Positions 46,546-57,149 of a DNA stretch of 64,000 bases are shown piece by piece (the first letter of the stretch is position 1; every line of letters begins with the position of its first letter). Position numbers and translations under genes: made by a program. The DNA lies in assembly GCA_021325235.1 (NCBI GenBank), contig JAJPHN010000017.1, positions 1-64,000 of the forward strand, written 5' to 3'. This stretch comes from Terriglobia bacterium (GTDB lineage Bacteria; Acidobacteriota; Terriglobia; Bryobacterales; Bryobacteraceae). The notes beneath the pieces are model-generated. The model was not told where the DNA came from, ran no database searches, and saw nothing but the letters and a program-made list of their open reading frames with translations.

Positions 46546-47380
46546 TCTCGAGCCGCCGCACGCGTTTCATGGAAGCAACCAGAATCAAGGCCGAGAGAAG
46601 CAGCAAGCCTGTAACGGCGAGATATCCGGCAACGGGTTCGGCATTCGAAACGAGCAGCGCAAGCAGCGACGGCATGCCGGGATCGACGGGAATGCTCACC
46701 GGGCAGAGCGATTTGAGGTAATAGATCACGCTGATTTTTTTCAGAATGGACGGCAGCACCGGATTGGCGGCTTCCCACACGAGCACCACCGCGGCGGGAA
46801 TGATCGGGTTGCGAAACAGCATGCCGGCCGCGAGAAAAACGCTGCCGTACCCGAGGCAGGCCAGGATTGTGACGCCGAGATAGGAGGCTATCTGGCTGAG
46901 GCCGTGGCTTTGATAGAGGAAGTGCGAGATCGTGGCGGAGTCGAACTGCGCAAGGACCGCGGCAAGCTGCAGGGCCGTGCTGATGCTGAAAATAACCGAG
47001 GCCGCGATCAGGCCGGCCAGATACTTGCCGACGAGCAGTACTTCCCGCCGCATGGGCGTGAGCAGATAGAAGTGCAGGCTTTTGTCGAGCATCTCGCCCC
47101 GAAAGAGGTTCATGAAGATGCCGAGGCAGCCGAAGAAAATCGCCAGCCGAAGATAGAAGAACTGGAAGATGCCGGCGTAAATGAAGCTCATCTGGCCGAT
47201 GCTCGCGTCGCGCGTACGGCCCATATGACGGAGCTGTATTTCGATAATCGTATGCAGCAGAAACAGGCCCACCGGCGCGAGCGCGAGCAGATAAATCCAG
47301 AAGCCGCGTTTGGCGAAGAAGGTCTTGCGAATTTCGAGCCGGATCACGCCCAGCACCTGTTGCCAGCGAAGCAGGTTCAT
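46526..47380 (-). CDS. ABC-2 type permease (second pair)
   Basis: 284 residues with six membrane helices. The first cytoplasmic stretch [36 protein letters not shown] is the standard ABC-2 start. TM helices at about 32-46, 87-110, 126-148, 172-196, 202-220 and 250-268. It pairs with the ATPase at 47377, whose stop overlaps its ATG by 4 bp. It likely exports a peptide, lipid or glycan; substrate not deducible. Confidence 0.88.
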   Translation of the reverse strand: MNLLRWQQVLGVIRLEIRKTFFAKRGFWIYLLALAPVGLFLLHTIIEIQLRHMGRTRDASIGQMSFIYAGIFQFFYLRLAIFFGCLGIFMNLFRGEMLDKSLHFYLLTPMRREVLLVGKYLAGLIAASVIFSISTALQLAAVLAQFDSATISHFLYQSHGLSQIASYLGVTILACLGYGSVFLAAGMLFRNPIIPAAVVLVWEAANPVLPSILKKISVIYYLKSLCPVSIPVDPGMPSLLALLVSNAEPVAGYLAVTGLLLLSALILVASMKRVRRLEINYTTE

Positions 47381-48312
47381 CGCGAGCCCTCCTCGCCGAT
47401 CAGGTACTCGTAGACCGAATTGACGTCATCATCGACCGGCGCCACCGATTCCAGGCCGACGCCCGTGCGCGCCAGGTGGTTCATCGAGCGGTAGAAGCGG
47501 GTCGGATTCGTGGTTTTCACCAGCAGTCCGGCGCGATCGTGATGCAGCCGCACTTCCACCACGTCGTCCTCTTCGAAGAAGCGGGCGGCGAGTTCGGAGG
47601 GCTGCTTGCACCGAATGAGAATCTGCATTGGCTGATCCTGAATTTCGTTGCGGACGCTTTGGATATTGCCCTCGGCGACGACGTAGCCGGCGCTCATGAG
47701 AATCACCTGATCGGAGATGATATCGACCTCGTGCAGCACATGACTGGAAAGAATGACGTGGCAGCCTTCGCCGGCAAACGAGCGAAACAGCGCGATGGTC
47801 TCGGCGCGCACCAGGGGATCGAGGCCGTTGAGCGGCTCATCGAGAATGAGGACACGCGGATTATGCGCGATCGCCTGCGCGAGGCGGATTCGCTGCCGCA
47901 TGCCCTTGCTGTATCCGCCGACTTTGCGCTGCGCTGCTTCGCGCAACCCGACGCGATCGATGGCGCGCCAGGCGAATTCGTCGGCCTGTGCGCGGTCGAA
48001 GCCATAGAGCAGCAGATACGAATAGATGAATTCGTAGCCCGACAGGCCCTTGGGAAAGGAATCGAACTGCGAGCTGTAGCCGACCACGCGAAACAAGTTT
48101 TCGGGATCGTCGATTGTCATGCCGAGAATTTGAATGCTTCCGCGGGTCGGACGTATCAGGCCGGTCATCAGATTCATGAGCGTGGTCTTGCCCGAACCGT
48201 TAGGACCGACCAGGCTAGTGATGCCGGGCGGAATCGATAGGTTTACGCGATTGACACCCAGCACGTCGCCGTAAAATTTCGAGACGTTGTCGAAAATAAT
48301 GCGATCGCTCAC
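47377..48312 (-). CDS. ABC transporter ATPase (second pair)
   Basis: 311 residues. Walker [11 protein letters not shown]-loop [17 protein letters not shown], signature YSKGMRQR, Walker [15 protein letters not shown] and the H-loop [11 protein letters not shown] are all intact. The C-terminal ~90 residues ([27 protein letters not shown]) resemble the substrate/regulatory tail of CcmA/NatA-type proteins. GTG start overlaps the previous permease stop (GTGA). Confidence 0.93.
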   Translation of the reverse strand: MSDRIIFDNVSKFYGDVLGVNRVNLSIPPGITSLVGPNGSGKTTLMNLMTGLIRPTRGSIQILGMTIDDPENLFRVVGYSSQFDSFPKGLSGYEFIYSYLLLYGFDRAQADEFAWRAIDRVGLREAAQRKVGGYSKGMRQRIRLAQAIAHNPRVLILDEPLNGLDPLVRAETIALFRSFAGEGCHVILSSHVLHEVDIISDQVILMSAGYVVAEGNIQSVRNEIQDQPMQILIRCKQPSELAARFFEEDDVVEVRLHHDRAGLLVKTTNPTRFYRSMNHLARTGVGLESVAPVDDDVNSVYEYLIGEEGSR

Positions 48313-49166
48313 TCGATCACCTCGTTGGGCCGCACTTTACGCATCAGCAGCCACAAACAGCAGCCCGCAATGGCGAGCAAGGCGAGCGAAGCTTCAAGGG
48401 GCGAAAACGGCTGCGGCGTTCCGTCGCGGAAAAAGGAGACTTCGACGATTGAAATGAGCCGCGCGATATCGATCAGGTAGCCCTGCTGGGTCTGCAGTAC
48501 AGCGTTGATCGCATTCCCGAAACCACCGCCCATGAAGAAAACGGCCAGCAGCAGCGCACCCGCCACGACGCGCCATTTCACCCAGGCCGAGAGCGCGAGC
48601 GAAAGCAGCGAGAGCACCAGTATCCAGAGGAACGAACCGACCAGAACACCGATGAGCAGATTGAAATTTGCCGCCATCCAGCCTTTTTCCATGGCGCTTT
48701 GCGTGAAGAACAGAACCGCGCCCGGCACCCAGGTAATCCAGGACAGCGTGATCACCAGGACCGACAGTTTTCCCAGCACATATTCGGTCCGCGCTAGCGG
48801 CCGGCACAAGTACAACGTAAGCGCACCGTTTGCCAGATCGGGCGAGACGAGTCCCGGGCCGAGAAACGCCGTCAGCAGAAACGCCAGCGTGCACTGCACA
48901 CTCGTAAAGATGTAGAAGAATGAGCCGTCCATTTTGAGCAGCGGCCCACTGCGTTTTGTCAGAAAGGAGAACGCGCTCAGATGCGCATTGGCGTAGATGC
49001 CGAGCAGGCAGAGCAGCGGAAAGAAGAAGCAGAGCGTGAAAAAGCCGGTCTGGAAACGCGAGCGGAACATAGTGCGCCGTGCAAACCGGTACAGTACGAG
49101 GAAACGCGACCAGGCGGGAGTAAGCGCGCCCGAATAGCCGCGATAACTGCGCTTATAAACCGCCAT
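48309..49166 (-). CDS. ABC-2 type permease (first pair)
   Basis: 285 residues with about six TM segments: about 43-63, 94-117, 131-155, 170-190, 193-220 and 255-270. It contains the ABC-2 features [31 protein letters not shown], the family-typical loop before the third helix. The start overlaps the ATPase gene by 14 bp. Part of the same operon as the following ATPase/permease pair. Confidence 0.88.
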   Translation of the reverse strand: MAVYKRSYRGYSGALTPAWSRFLVLYRFARRTMFRSRFQTGFFTLCFFFPLLCLLGIYANAHLSAFSFLTKRSGPLLKMDGSFFYIFTSVQCTLAFLLTAFLGPGLVSPDLANGALTLYLCRPLARTEYVLGKLSVLVITLSWITWVPGAVLFFTQSAMEKGWMAANFNLLIGVLVGSFLWILVLSLLSLALSAWVKWRVVAGALLLAVFFMGGGFGNAINAVLQTQQGYLIDIARLISIVEVSFFRDGTPQPFSPLEASLALLAIAGCCLWLLMRKVRPNEVIE

Positions 49167-50151
49167 TGCGCGTCTCCATCGCTTTGAGGAAAATATCTTC
49201 GAGCGTGTCGCGGCGAAAGTTCAGGCGCCGGATCTGCACATTCTGCTCGGAGGCGATGCGGTACACATCCTCGACGCCGACCTTCTCGCCTAAAACCACT
49301 TTGAGCCGCTTCCCTGCTCCGGGTGCACACTCGCAACCGAGCGCTTCGATTGCGGTGCGAAACGTTTCGGTGTCGTCCTGCAGTTCGAGTTCGAGGAAGC
49401 GCAGGTTCGAGCGCCGCTCTTCGGCCAGATTCGCGTAGTGCACCACCTGGCCCTGCTTGAGAATGACAACTTCTTCGCAGGTCTCCTCCACATCGCGCAG
49501 CAGATGCGAGCAGAGCACGATGTGCATCTCGCCGGAATCGCGCATTTCGCGCACCAGCCGGATCATGCGCTGGCGCGCCGAAGGATCGAGCCCGTTGGTT
49601 GGCTCGTCGAGGATCAACAGCTTGGGCCCGTGCGCGATCGCCTGCGCCAGCTTTGCCATCTGCTTCATGCCGAGCGAGTAAGTACCCAGCGGGCGATAAC
49701 GCGCTTCGCCCAGACCCACATAAAACAGTGCCTCGTGCGCGCGTTCGAGCGCCGCGTCCGACGGTAAGCCGGAGAGTTCCGCCATCATGCGGATGAAGGA
49801 AACCGCGCTCATCTTGCTGATGAACGCATCGTTCTCCGGCATGTAGCCGATCTGTCCGCGAATCTGTTTCGCATGGCTGCGAATATCGGTGCCGAAGACG
49901 CGCGCGGTGCCCGAAGCCACCGGCCAGAAGCCGAGCAGCGTGTTGATCAGCGTGGATTTGCCGGCGCCGTTTGGCCCGAGCAGCCCGATTGTGCGGCCGC
50001 GAAACGAGCAGCTGATATTGCGCAGCACTTCACGATGCCCCAGGCGCACCGTGAGATTTTCGAGCTCGATGACAGGCGCAGCTGGACGCGCCGAAGCGCC
50101 CGCCGCAGCGAGCGCCTCTGATACAGGAGCGGATTGAGTGGAGGTATCCAT
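49153..50151 (-). CDS. ABC transporter ATPase (first pair)
   Basis: 332 residues. Walker [11 protein letters not shown], signature YSLGMKQ, Walker [15 protein letters not shown] and the H-loop [15 protein letters not shown] are intact. The C-terminal domain (about 240-332) ends [20 protein letters not shown], the usual GldA/NatA end. ATG at 50151, 13 bp after the anti-sigma stop, is preferred over an adjacent TTG. Confidence 0.93.
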   Translation of the reverse strand: MDTSTQSAPVSEALAAAGASARPAAPVIELENLTVRLGHREVLRNISCSFRGRTIGLLGPNGAGKSTLINTLLGFWPVASGTARVFGTDIRSHAKQIRGQIGYMPENDAFISKMSAVSFIRMMAELSGLPSDAALERAHEALFYVGLGEARYRPLGTYSLGMKQMAKLAQAIAHGPKLLILDEPTNGLDPSARQRMIRLVREMRDSGEMHIVLCSHLLRDVEETCEEVVILKQGQVVHYANLAEERRSNLRFLELELQDDTETFRTAIEALGCECAPGAGKRLKVVLGEKVGVEDVYRIASEQNVQIRRLNFRRDTLEDIFLKAMETRNGGL

Positions 50152-50164
50152 CAAATTTGCGGAA

Positions 50165-52717
50165 TCAAATTTTGCTGGCCGCGGACTGCCGCGAATCGAT
50201 GATCTCGGGCAGCGGCTTCCCCAGCCCGAGCCCAGCCAGCGTGCTCAGATTGAAGCCCAGAAAATCGGTCTTGGTTGCGGCCACGATGCGGTCGGGTTCG
50301 CCATAAACACAAATGAGGCCCGGCCCGCTCGAAGCGAGTATCTGCAAAAACGAACCCGGTCCCTGCGCGCTGCCGAGCTTCTTCAACGCATCCTGCACAT
50401 TCTTTCCCGGATTGTGCCAGAGCAGCGCCGAACAGTTCAGGTAGTTATCCGACGGCAGCTGATCTTTGAACTGCTGGGAATTTGCCAGCGTGTAGCCGTT
50501 TTCCCGGTTCTGGATCGCCTGCAGCAGCAGTTGCTCTTCGGGTCCCGCAAGCAGGAAGCCGTCGACAAACGTGTAGTACACGGTCAGCGCAGACGCCTTT
50601 TCGTTGCGCAGCGTATAGAACGTCCGTCCGTTCACTTGCTCCTGCCCCCACAGCAGCTTACCCTTTTCGGCCGCAAACTGCTGGTTGAAGTGGTCGACAA
50701 TCGTCTGCACGGTGGTGTTCAGCTGCTCGGGATTATAGACCTCGACGGCCACCTTCCATGAGGGCACCGGCAGCAGCTCGCCATCGATCGCAAAGGTCGC
50801 GTCGCCGCCGAAGAGTGCGGCCACATCGTCGGTCAGTTTCACGCCCAGATGCTGCTCCAGCTGCGTAACCTGGTCCGCGCCATTGCCATCCTTGCGCCCT
50901 GCATAGCTGATCAGCTCCTGCATGATGGTCAGCGGATTTTTCATAACGATGGAAGCCGCCACAAAGGCATCGGGCGAGACGAAATCGAGCGAGCCCATGG
51001 GCCCCGGAGCGCCCAGCCAGGAAGCGATCCCCTGCCGGCTACCGGCGAAGGAAAGCGTGGCGCGCGTCTCCACATTGCTCTGCGCCGTGTCGCGGCGTTC
51101 GAGCAGCAGATATTGCGCATTGTCGAATCCAGGCGGAATCTCCCTGGAGCTATGTACGGAATTGGCGACCATTTGTTCCATATCAACCGCCAGCAGATAT
51201 TCGGCCCCGATTCCGTAAGACTGCGAAATGCGCTGGAAGAACGGCGTCTGCGCGAAACCTGATGCGTTCGGCTGCACCAGCGTGCTCTTCATTCGTTCCA
51301 CCGCGCTCTTATCCGGCGAAGCCACCACGATCTGTCCATTGGTGTAGAGCGCGAGATTGTTGGCGGCCGCCGGATTGATCTGCTTCACATAGTCTTCCAG
51401 GCCCGGCTTCTCGAGCTGCGCAATCAGCAACGGCGCATTGAATTGATGCGGGGCGTTGGAGGTCACAGCGAACACGATCTCGTTGCCCAGATAGGCGCTG
51501 ATCGCGCTCAGTTGATTGAGCGCGCGATCGAGTTCGCCCGAGCGCGCGGCCGGCTGCTGCTGCCACCACTCACGCAGCACCGCGCTCTCGCTCAGATGCT
51601 GCTCAAAGATCTGCCGGGCCTGCTGAATCGTCCCACCCAGGTTCGGAATGGCTGCGTAAATTACCGTGTTGACCGGCAGATGCTGCGCCAGATTAGTCGC
51701 ATATCGCAGACCGGGCGATGGAATGGCGCGAATGTCCTTTTGCACCGATTTCAGCTCATCGAGCAGCGCCCGATACTGCGGCGCATTGCTGCTCCAGGCA
51801 AACTCGTTTTCAAGCGATGCCTTGCGGACGTACGACGCATTCTGCAGCCGGTAACCGGCGAACTGCTCGCCCGCGCTCAGCGGCATTGTCCGGCCGCCCT
51901 GCTCGATCTCGGTGGAACCGGCGGCGAGTGACACGCGCGTGCCCTTCATGCCGCGATCGGCCGCCAGCACCGTGTTCCTCTTCACCGGCACACGCACATC
52001 GCCGACTGCCAGCAGCAACGGCTTCTCGCCGGCCGCCTGATGATCCACAATCACGCGCCCGCGCTCGACCTCGAGCGAGATGCCGCTCAGCCGTCCGGAA
52101 ACCGAAACGTCGGAACGCTCGCCCATCTCAACCTTTGCGCCATCGAGCAACTGAAAAATCGCGCGTGAACCTTTGGCAGTCCGCAGCTCGTCAGCATTCC
52201 GGATGAGCGAACCCGCTGCCACCAGGTGGGAGCCGAGCCGGTCAATCTGATACAGCACGCCCTGCACGCTGACGACCCGTGCGCGCACTGCATGCTGGCC
52301 GGGCAACAGGCCATTGAGCGCGCCCGTTACACCCAGCGCCACGCCCGCCGCCAGTGCCGCCGCCAATCCCCACTTGAGCCAGGGACTCGTTCCCGGCTTT
52401 CTGTTTGCATTCTTCGGCGGCAGAACTCTGGGCTGAATGCCGCGCGCCTCATTCAGCGCCCGCCGGCACGCCACACAGGCATGCACATGATCCTCAAAGA
52501 GCGCCGTGCGCGCGGGCGTCAGCGAATGCTCGAGATAAGCCGGAATCAGCGCCTCGAAATCGCCGCAGCCCTCGATGCGCCCCACCGCATCGGACCTGTA
52601 CGCTGCATCGAAAACCTTGCGGAACACGCGCCGCCCCGCATCCTGCACGGTCTCTTCCCTGGGCTCCTCCGCCCGCATCTGCGCGATGGCTTCATCCAGT
52701 TTTTTCTCTTTGTTCAC
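50165..52717 (-). CDS. Giant anti-sigma-like protein (zinc finger, TM, FecR-like, DUF3352-like)
   Basis: 850 residues. N-terminal anti-sigma domain with the zinc motif His77-x3-Cys81-x2-Cys84 (HVHACVAC), one TM (about 113-133), a FecR-like domain (about 145-260, with [14 protein letters not shown] and GARVSLAAG-like strands), then about 500 residues resembling DUF3352-type secreted proteins ([46 protein letters not shown]). GTG start overlaps the sigma-factor stop (GTGA) with AGGAGGG upstream. It would hold the sigma factor at the membrane and sense a periplasmic signal through its large outer part. Confidence 0.87.
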   Translation of the reverse strand: MNKEKKLDEAIAQMRAEEPREETVQDAGRRVFRKVFDAAYRSDAVGRIEGCGDFEALIPAYLEHSLTPARTALFEDHVHACVACRRALNEARGIQPRVLPPKNANRKPGTSPWLKWGLAAALAAGVALGVTGALNGLLPGQHAVRARVVSVQGVLYQIDRLGSHLVAAGSLIRNADELRTAKGSRAIFQLLDGAKVEMGERSDVSVSGRLSGISLEVERGRVIVDHQAAGEKPLLLAVGDVRVPVKRNTVLAADRGMKGTRVSLAAGSTEIEQGGRTMPLSAGEQFAGYRLQNASYVRKASLENEFAWSSNAPQYRALLDELKSVQKDIRAIPSPGLRYATNLAQHLPVNTVIYAAIPNLGGTIQQARQIFEQHLSESAVLREWWQQQPAARSGELDRALNQLSAISAYLGNEIVFAVTSNAPHQFNAPLLIAQLEKPGLEDYVKQINPAAANNLALYTNGQIVVASPDKSAVERMKSTLVQPNASGFAQTPFFQRISQSYGIGAEYLLAVDMEQMVANSVHSSREIPPGFDNAQYLLLERRDTAQSNVETRATLSFAGSRQGIASWLGAPGPMGSLDFVSPDAFVAASIVMKNPLTIMQELISYAGRKDGNGADQVTQLEQHLGVKLTDDVAALFGGDATFAIDGELLPVPSWKVAVEVYNPEQLNTTVQTIVDHFNQQFAAEKGKLLWGQEQVNGRTFYTLRNEKASALTVYYTFVDGFLLAGPEEQLLLQAIQNRENGYTLANSQQFKDQLPSDNYLNCSALLWHNPGKNVQDALKKLGSAQGPGSFLQILASSGPGLICVYGEPDRIVAATKTDFLGFNLSTLAGLGLGKPLPEIIDSRQSAASKI

Positions 52718-53232
52718 GATCGCCCTCCTGAATGAAAACGGATCTGTTTCTGCAACTGACGCCGGGTGCGGTGCAGGGTCACTGCCACCAGAACCTGCGA
52801 AATGCCGAGCGCCTGCGCAATCTCGGCGTTCGTCCAGCCCTCGATGAAGCGCAGCACGAAGATTTCCGCCGAGCGCGGCGTTAGCGTGGCAAACGCCTCG
52901 CGCAGCTCCTCGCGGAGATCACGATTTTCTGTGGCGGGCGCAGGCGCGCTTTCGTGAAGACTGACGCTCCGGTCGGCTTTACGCGCCCGGATCAGGTCGA
53001 GCGAAGCATTCACCGCAGCACGGCGAAAATAGCTCTCCCCTTGAGCAGGCACCGCCTCCGAATCGCGCCGCACCAGGCGCAGAAAGATCGTCTGCAGCAC
53101 GTCTTCGGCATCCGCCGCGCTGCCCGTCAGCCGGTACGCCGTCCGGAAAATCAGCCCGTTATATGCCTCGAAAAGCCGGCTAAACTGCGGATTTCGAATC
53201 GCAGTGCCCTCTCCAGTTGCCAGTTGCAGCAT
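52714..53232 (-). CDS. ECF-type RNA polymerase sigma factor
   Basis: 172 residues. Region 2 has AYNGLIFRTAYRLTGSAADAEDVLQTIFLRL, and region 4 has AEIFVLRFIEGWTNAEIAQALGISQVLVAVTLHRTRRQL, with an Ala/Glu-rich linker between. It is short, without region 3 or extra domains, as in extracytoplasmic-function sigma factors. First gene of the five-gene operon including its anti-sigma partner and four ABC genes. Confidence 0.93.
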   Translation of the reverse strand: MLQLATGEGTAIRNPQFSRLFEAYNGLIFRTAYRLTGSAADAEDVLQTIFLRLVRRDSEAVPAQGESYFRRAAVNASLDLIRARKADRSVSLHESAPAPATENRDLREELREAFATLTPRSAEIFVLRFIEGWTNAEIAQALGISQVLVAVTLHRTRRQLQKQIRFHSGGRS

Positions 53233-53339
53233 GGACTCCCGTTTTCAGCCCTAAAGACGAGAGACAGGGACGATTATTACAAACAGGCGCGGAAATTTTC
53301 GGAGGCCACTACGATTGTCCGTGATAGAAACAAACTACC

Positions 53340-53798
53340 TTGAAATTGCAGATCAATCCAGGCGATCAGAAAACCTTCGGTCCATGTGAATGCTGCGGAA
53401 ATCTCACTCGCCGAATCTGGGGGTATGTATACGAGCTCGAAACTCCGCTGGCCACCTATTTCGTCGAATGGACTCCAGGGCATGACGAGCAGGACGCCTA
53501 CTGGGATCTCATCATCGGCAAATGGGGCGAAGATACCGGCCCAGAGGACCGCGTCGCTGTCGCACTCGCATACCGGGTTCTGGAGTCCGGTCCGTCGTTC
53601 ATGGTGATCGATGCCGCAACGAGACGGCTCGCAACCGGAGCTCTCGCGAGCCGTGCGCTTCAACGCGAGGAAGTAATCGGCACCGAATTGGCTCAAACGG
53701 TCTTCGGAATTGTCGATGAAGTTTTTCTTCACGACCCCCGCCTAAACACGCTGCCAGGAACACCGGGCTACCTGGCTCCTGCGCCAGTAGACTACTAG
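53340..53798 (+). CDS. Conserved hypothetical protein with GPCECCG motif
   Basis: 152 residues with a Cys-rich GPCECCGNLTRRIWGYV near the start (three Cys), and further conserved blocks YFVEWTPGHDEQDAYWDLIIGKWGED and LHDPRLNTLPGTPGYL. I recall a widespread family with this pattern but cannot name its function. The CxCC segment could bind a metal. TTG at 53340 is used since the conserved block begins a few residues later; it lacks a clear ribosome site. Its stop is 12 bp before dapA. Confidence 0.68.
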   Translation: MKLQINPGDQKTFGPCECCGNLTRRIWGYVYELETPLATYFVEWTPGHDEQDAYWDLIIGKWGEDTGPEDRVAVALAYRVLESGPSFMVIDAATRRLATGALASRALQREEVIGTELAQTVFGIVDEVFLHDPRLNTLPGTPGYLAPAPVDY

Positions 53799-53810
53799 TA
53801 AGGATTCACC

Positions 53811-54701
53811 ATGTTCACCGGAACCGGCACGGCACTCGTCACGCCTTTTCGCACGGATCTTTCGCTCGACGAACCGACTTTGCGCGCGCTCATCCGCCGC
53901 CAGATTGAAGCCGGCATCGATTTTCTTTGCCCGTGCGGCACAACCGGCGAGAGCCCGACGCTGTCACACGAAGAACATCTGCGCGTCGTCGAAATCACCG
54001 TGGAAGAAGCAAACGGGCGCGTGCCGGTGCTGGCCGGCGCGGGCGGCTACGACACGCAGCATGTGGTCGAACTGGCGCGCGAACTGGAAAAGCTCAGGGT
54101 TTCGGGCCTGCTTTCGGTGACACCGTATTACAACAAGCCGACGCAGGAAGGACTGTACCAGCACTATCGCGCCATTGCGGAATCCACAGCGCTGCCCATC
54201 GTTGTTTACAGTGTGCAGGGCCGCACGGGTGTAAATGTCGAACCCGCAACGATTGCGCGACTGGCTGAGATTCCGAACATCATCGGCATCAAGGAAGCTT
54301 CGGGAAATGTCGCGCAGATGGCGAGCATTCTGGCGCGGGTGCCGGAATCATTTGTCGTCCTTTCGGGTGACGACTCGGTTACGATTCCGCTGATCGCGCT
54401 CGGGGGCCGAGGCGTGATCTCGGTCTTGAGCAACGAGATTCCCAGTGAATTTGCGCAGCTGACGCGGGCGGCGCTCAACGGCGATTTCGAGACGGCCCGG
54501 CGCATCCAGCGGCGATATCAGGATCTGGCGGAAGTCAACTTCGTGGAAACGAGCCCGGGGCCGGTCAAGTTTGCGATGGCGCGTATGGGGCTGCTCGAGC
54601 CGGTGTGGCGGCTACCGCTGGTGACGCCTTCGAAAGCGTCGCAGCAGAAGATTGAAGCGGTTCTGGAGAAGGCGGGTCTGGTGGCCGGAGTGCGCGCGTG
54701 A
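53811..54701 (+). CDS. dapA: 4-hydroxy-tetrahydrodipicolinate synthase
   Basis: 296 residues. It condenses pyruvate with aspartate semialdehyde in lysine/diaminopimelate synthesis. The class I aldolase barrel shows CGTTGESPTLSHEEH, SVTPYYNKPTQEGL (catalytic Tyr) and the Schiff-base lysine in IGIKEASGN. AAGGA upstream of the ATG. Overlaps dapD by 4 bp (GTGA), so the two consecutive pathway steps are made together. Confidence 0.95.
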   Translation: MFTGTGTALVTPFRTDLSLDEPTLRALIRRQIEAGIDFLCPCGTTGESPTLSHEEHLRVVEITVEEANGRVPVLAGAGGYDTQHVVELARELEKLRVSGLLSVTPYYNKPTQEGLYQHYRAIAESTALPIVVYSVQGRTGVNVEPATIARLAEIPNIIGIKEASGNVAQMASILARVPESFVVLSGDDSVTIPLIALGGRGVISVLSNEIPSEFAQLTRAALNGDFETARRIQRRYQDLAEVNFVETSPGPVKFAMARMGLLEPVWRLPLVTPSKASQQKIEAVLEKAGLVAGVRA

Positions 54702-55546
54702 CTTCGTCCGATACTTTGCAGCGCGATATTGAAGAACTCTTCGCGAATCCGCCGGCGGCTTACTCGCAATCGCACAAAACGCTTTTTGAACACTTTCGCG
54801 CACAGCTCAATGCAGGAGCGATTCGGGCAGCGGAACCCGATCCCGCTTCCGCAACCGGCTGGCGAGTGAACGCCTGGGTGAAAAAAGGCATTCTGCTCGG
54901 GTTTCGGATGGGCGGCATCGTTGCCATGTCCGAAGCCGGAGCGCAATTCTTCGATAAATCGACGTATCCGCTGCGGCCGATCACGATCGAGGATCGCGTG
55001 CGGGTCGTGCCGGGCGGTTCGAGCATTCGCGACGGCTGTTACGTTGCGCCGGGCGTGACCTGCATGCCGCCCATGTACATCAATGTGGGCGCGTACGTGG
55101 ATTCCGGAACGATGGTCGATTCACACGCGCTGGTGGGAAGTTGCGCACAGATCGGGCGCAATTGCCATATCTCGGCGGCAGCGCAGATTGGCGGGGTGCT
55201 CGAACCGGTGGGCGCGATCCCGGTGATCGTAGAAGACGACGTGCTGATCGGCGGCAACTGCGGCGTTTATGAAGGCACGGTGATCAAGAAACGCGCCGTG
55301 CTGGGCAGCGGTACGATTCTGAATCGCTCCACTCCCGTTTACGACCTGGTACGCAACACGATCCATCGCGCGACGGACGAGAGCCCGCTGATCATTCCGG
55401 AAGAAGCGGTAGTGGTGGCGGGCTCGCGCCAGGTCGCCTCCGGTATCGGCAAAGAATGGGGCATCGCGCTGTATACGCCTGTAGTCGTGAAGTACCGGAA
55501 CAGCCAGACCGACGCACGCGTTCAGCTCGAAGACCTGCTGCGCTGA
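54698..55546 (+). CDS. dapD: Tetrahydrodipicolinate N-succinyltransferase
   Basis: 282 residues. It succinylates tetrahydrodipicolinate, so this organism likely uses the succinylase route of DAP synthesis. An N-terminal helical domain (TGWRVNAWVKKGILLGFRMGG) precedes the left-handed beta-helix with CYVAPGVTCMPPMYINVGAYVDSGTMVDSHALVGSCAQIG, IGGVLEPVGAIPVIVEDD and the acidic residue in NCGVYEG; the C-terminal YTPVVVKYRNSQTDARVQLEDLLR is usual. This is the orthodox copy; the gene at 19830-20708 is a paralogue. Confidence 0.95.
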   Translation: MTSSDTLQRDIEELFANPPAAYSQSHKTLFEHFRAQLNAGAIRAAEPDPASATGWRVNAWVKKGILLGFRMGGIVAMSEAGAQFFDKSTYPLRPITIEDRVRVVPGGSSIRDGCYVAPGVTCMPPMYINVGAYVDSGTMVDSHALVGSCAQIGRNCHISAAAQIGGVLEPVGAIPVIVEDDVLIGGNCGVYEGTVIKKRAVLGSGTILNRSTPVYDLVRNTIHRATDESPLIIPEEAVVVAGSRQVASGIGKEWGIALYTPVVVKYRNSQTDARVQLEDLLR

Positions 55547-55590
55547 GGCGAGCCGGAACCCGGAGACGCTGCCGCGCATCGAAATAGGTG

Positions 55591-56451
55591 ATGTACGCCC
55601 GCCTGTGGGCCGCCTGCGCGTTCGTTCTCCTCATGAGCACCACTTTGAATGCTGCGGTTTCGTTTGAAACGCGGCGCGATATTGAGTACAGCCATCCCGA
55701 CGGGATCGGCCTGCGAATGGATGCGTCGATTCCGGGCCGCGGCGCGGCTGTTCCGGCGGCGATTCTGGTGCACGGTGGAGGGTGGGTGCGAGGCGATCGA
55801 CGGGTGGAAGTCGAGCCGTTGTTTCAGCCGCTGAAGGATGCGGGGCTGGCGTGGTTCTCGATCGATTACCGGCCCGTTTCGGATCTCACGCGCCTGGGTT
55901 GCGGCATTGACGATGTACTGGCGGCGCTGCAGTATGTGCGCGCGCATGCGACTGAGTTCGGTATCGATCCGCACCGCATTGCGCTGATTGGCGAATCGGC
56001 GGGAGGCCAGCTGGCCGCCTCGGCGGCGCTCCGGCTTTCCTCGGAAGATGCCGTTCAGGCAGTGGTCGCGTTTTACGCCCCGACGGATCTGGTGAAGCTG
56101 GCCAAGACCTCGAAATTTATTCCGGCGCAGATCCGCAACGCGATCGAGGGGACACCCTGGGAGGGGTTGTTCCTCAAGCAGCTCGCGTCGCTTTCGCCGG
56201 TCGAGAATGTCAGGCCGGGTATGCCGCCGCTATTGCTGATCCACGGTACCGCTGATCCGCTTGTCCCTTTCGAGCAGTCGGTGGAGATGTGCCGGCGCGT
56301 GAAGCAGGTGGCCGGATCGTGCCAGGTCTATGCGCTCAACGGGGCCGGGCACGGGCTGCGCTGGTGGCCCGCACGCTACCAGAGCTATCAGCAGGTGATG
56401 ACCGACTGGCTGCATAAGCAGCTCGGAACGCGGACGGAGTCCACAGATTAA
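55591..56451 (+). CDS. Secreted alpha/beta hydrolase (BD-FAE/esterase-lipase-like)
   Basis: 286 residues with a signal peptide (about 1-22, ending LNA-AV). The hydrolase core has the oxyanion HGGGW, the nucleophile in GESAGGQ, the catalytic Asp region HGTADPLVPFEQS and the His in GAGHG. This is the pattern of secreted carbohydrate or aryl esterases (BD-FAE/HSL group). Substrate unknown. An in-frame GTG three bases upstream is an alternative start. Confidence 0.87.
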   Translation: MYARLWAACAFVLLMSTTLNAAVSFETRRDIEYSHPDGIGLRMDASIPGRGAAVPAAILVHGGGWVRGDRRVEVEPLFQPLKDAGLAWFSIDYRPVSDLTRLGCGIDDVLAALQYVRAHATEFGIDPHRIALIGESAGGQLAASAALRLSSEDAVQAVVAFYAPTDLVKLAKTSKFIPAQIRNAIEGTPWEGLFLKQLASLSPVENVRPGMPPLLLIHGTADPLVPFEQSVEMCRRVKQVAGSCQVYALNGAGHGLRWWPARYQSYQQVMTDWLHKQLGTRTESTD

Positions 56452-56461
56452 CGGAATACTG

Positions 56462-57073
56462 TCAGTTGCCGGCTTCGAGCTCGGCGAAGATGTTGGCCAG
56501 GTAGCCTTGTGTCTCGAGCGGATACTGCGCGGGAGTGAGCTGGTCAGCGCGATTGGCGCCGGCGTTGTAGGCGACGAGCGCCAGGCGCAGATCGCCCTTA
56601 TACCGATCGATCAGGCGCTTCAAGAAAGCTGTTCCGGCCATGACATTCTGCACGGGATCGAAGGGATCGGCAACGTGGAGTTGATAAGCCGTGGCGGGCA
56701 TGAGCTGCATAAGACCCTGGGCGCCTTTTACCGATACAGCGCAAGGGCGAAATCCCGATTCCTGATGCATAACCGCACGGATCAGACGCGGTGAAACCGA
56801 ATGTTTCTTAGCGGCGGCGTCGATGAGGTTATCCAGTTCGTCGGCATCGAGCACCGGACAATCGGCCTGCGCAAGAGGCGGCAAGGCGGGAAGCAGAATG
56901 AACGTTTCGGAAGCCGAGCTGTCGTCCTTGAGACCAGCCTGCTGGCGCACGGCCGCACGCTGCTTCTCGAGAGAGGCGCGCTGGAGCTCAATTCCTTTCA
57001 ACTGATCCGGAACATCGGCTGCGAAAAGGGAGCCGGCCACGCACAACAGGATTGCCAGAGGGATAAATCTCAC
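56462..57073 (-). CDS. Soluble lytic murein transglycosylase-like protein
   Basis: 203 residues. Signal peptide (about 1-19), a coiled/charged linker (LKGIELQRASLEKQRAAVRQQAG) and an SLT domain with the catalytic glutamate in MHQESGFRP, followed by GAQGLMQLMPATA and VAYNAGAN. It cleaves the peptidoglycan glycan strand with formation of a 1,6-anhydro product. GTG start. Adjacent to motA and in the flagellar region: it may supply the muramidase missing from the short FlgJ. Confidence 0.9.
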   Translation of the reverse strand: MRFIPLAILLCVAGSLFAADVPDQLKGIELQRASLEKQRAAVRQQAGLKDDSSASETFILLPALPPLAQADCPVLDADELDNLIDAAAKKHSVSPRLIRAVMHQESGFRPCAVSVKGAQGLMQLMPATAYQLHVADPFDPVQNVMAGTAFLKRLIDRYKGDLRLALVAYNAGANRADQLTPAQYPLETQGYLANIFAELEAGN

Positions 57074-57149
57074 GGGTGCATAAGCTTAGTAGCCGGCACG
57101 CGCGTAAGCTCTCAGGCCGCCCGGGCTTCTCGTAATGCAATCAGCCGCG

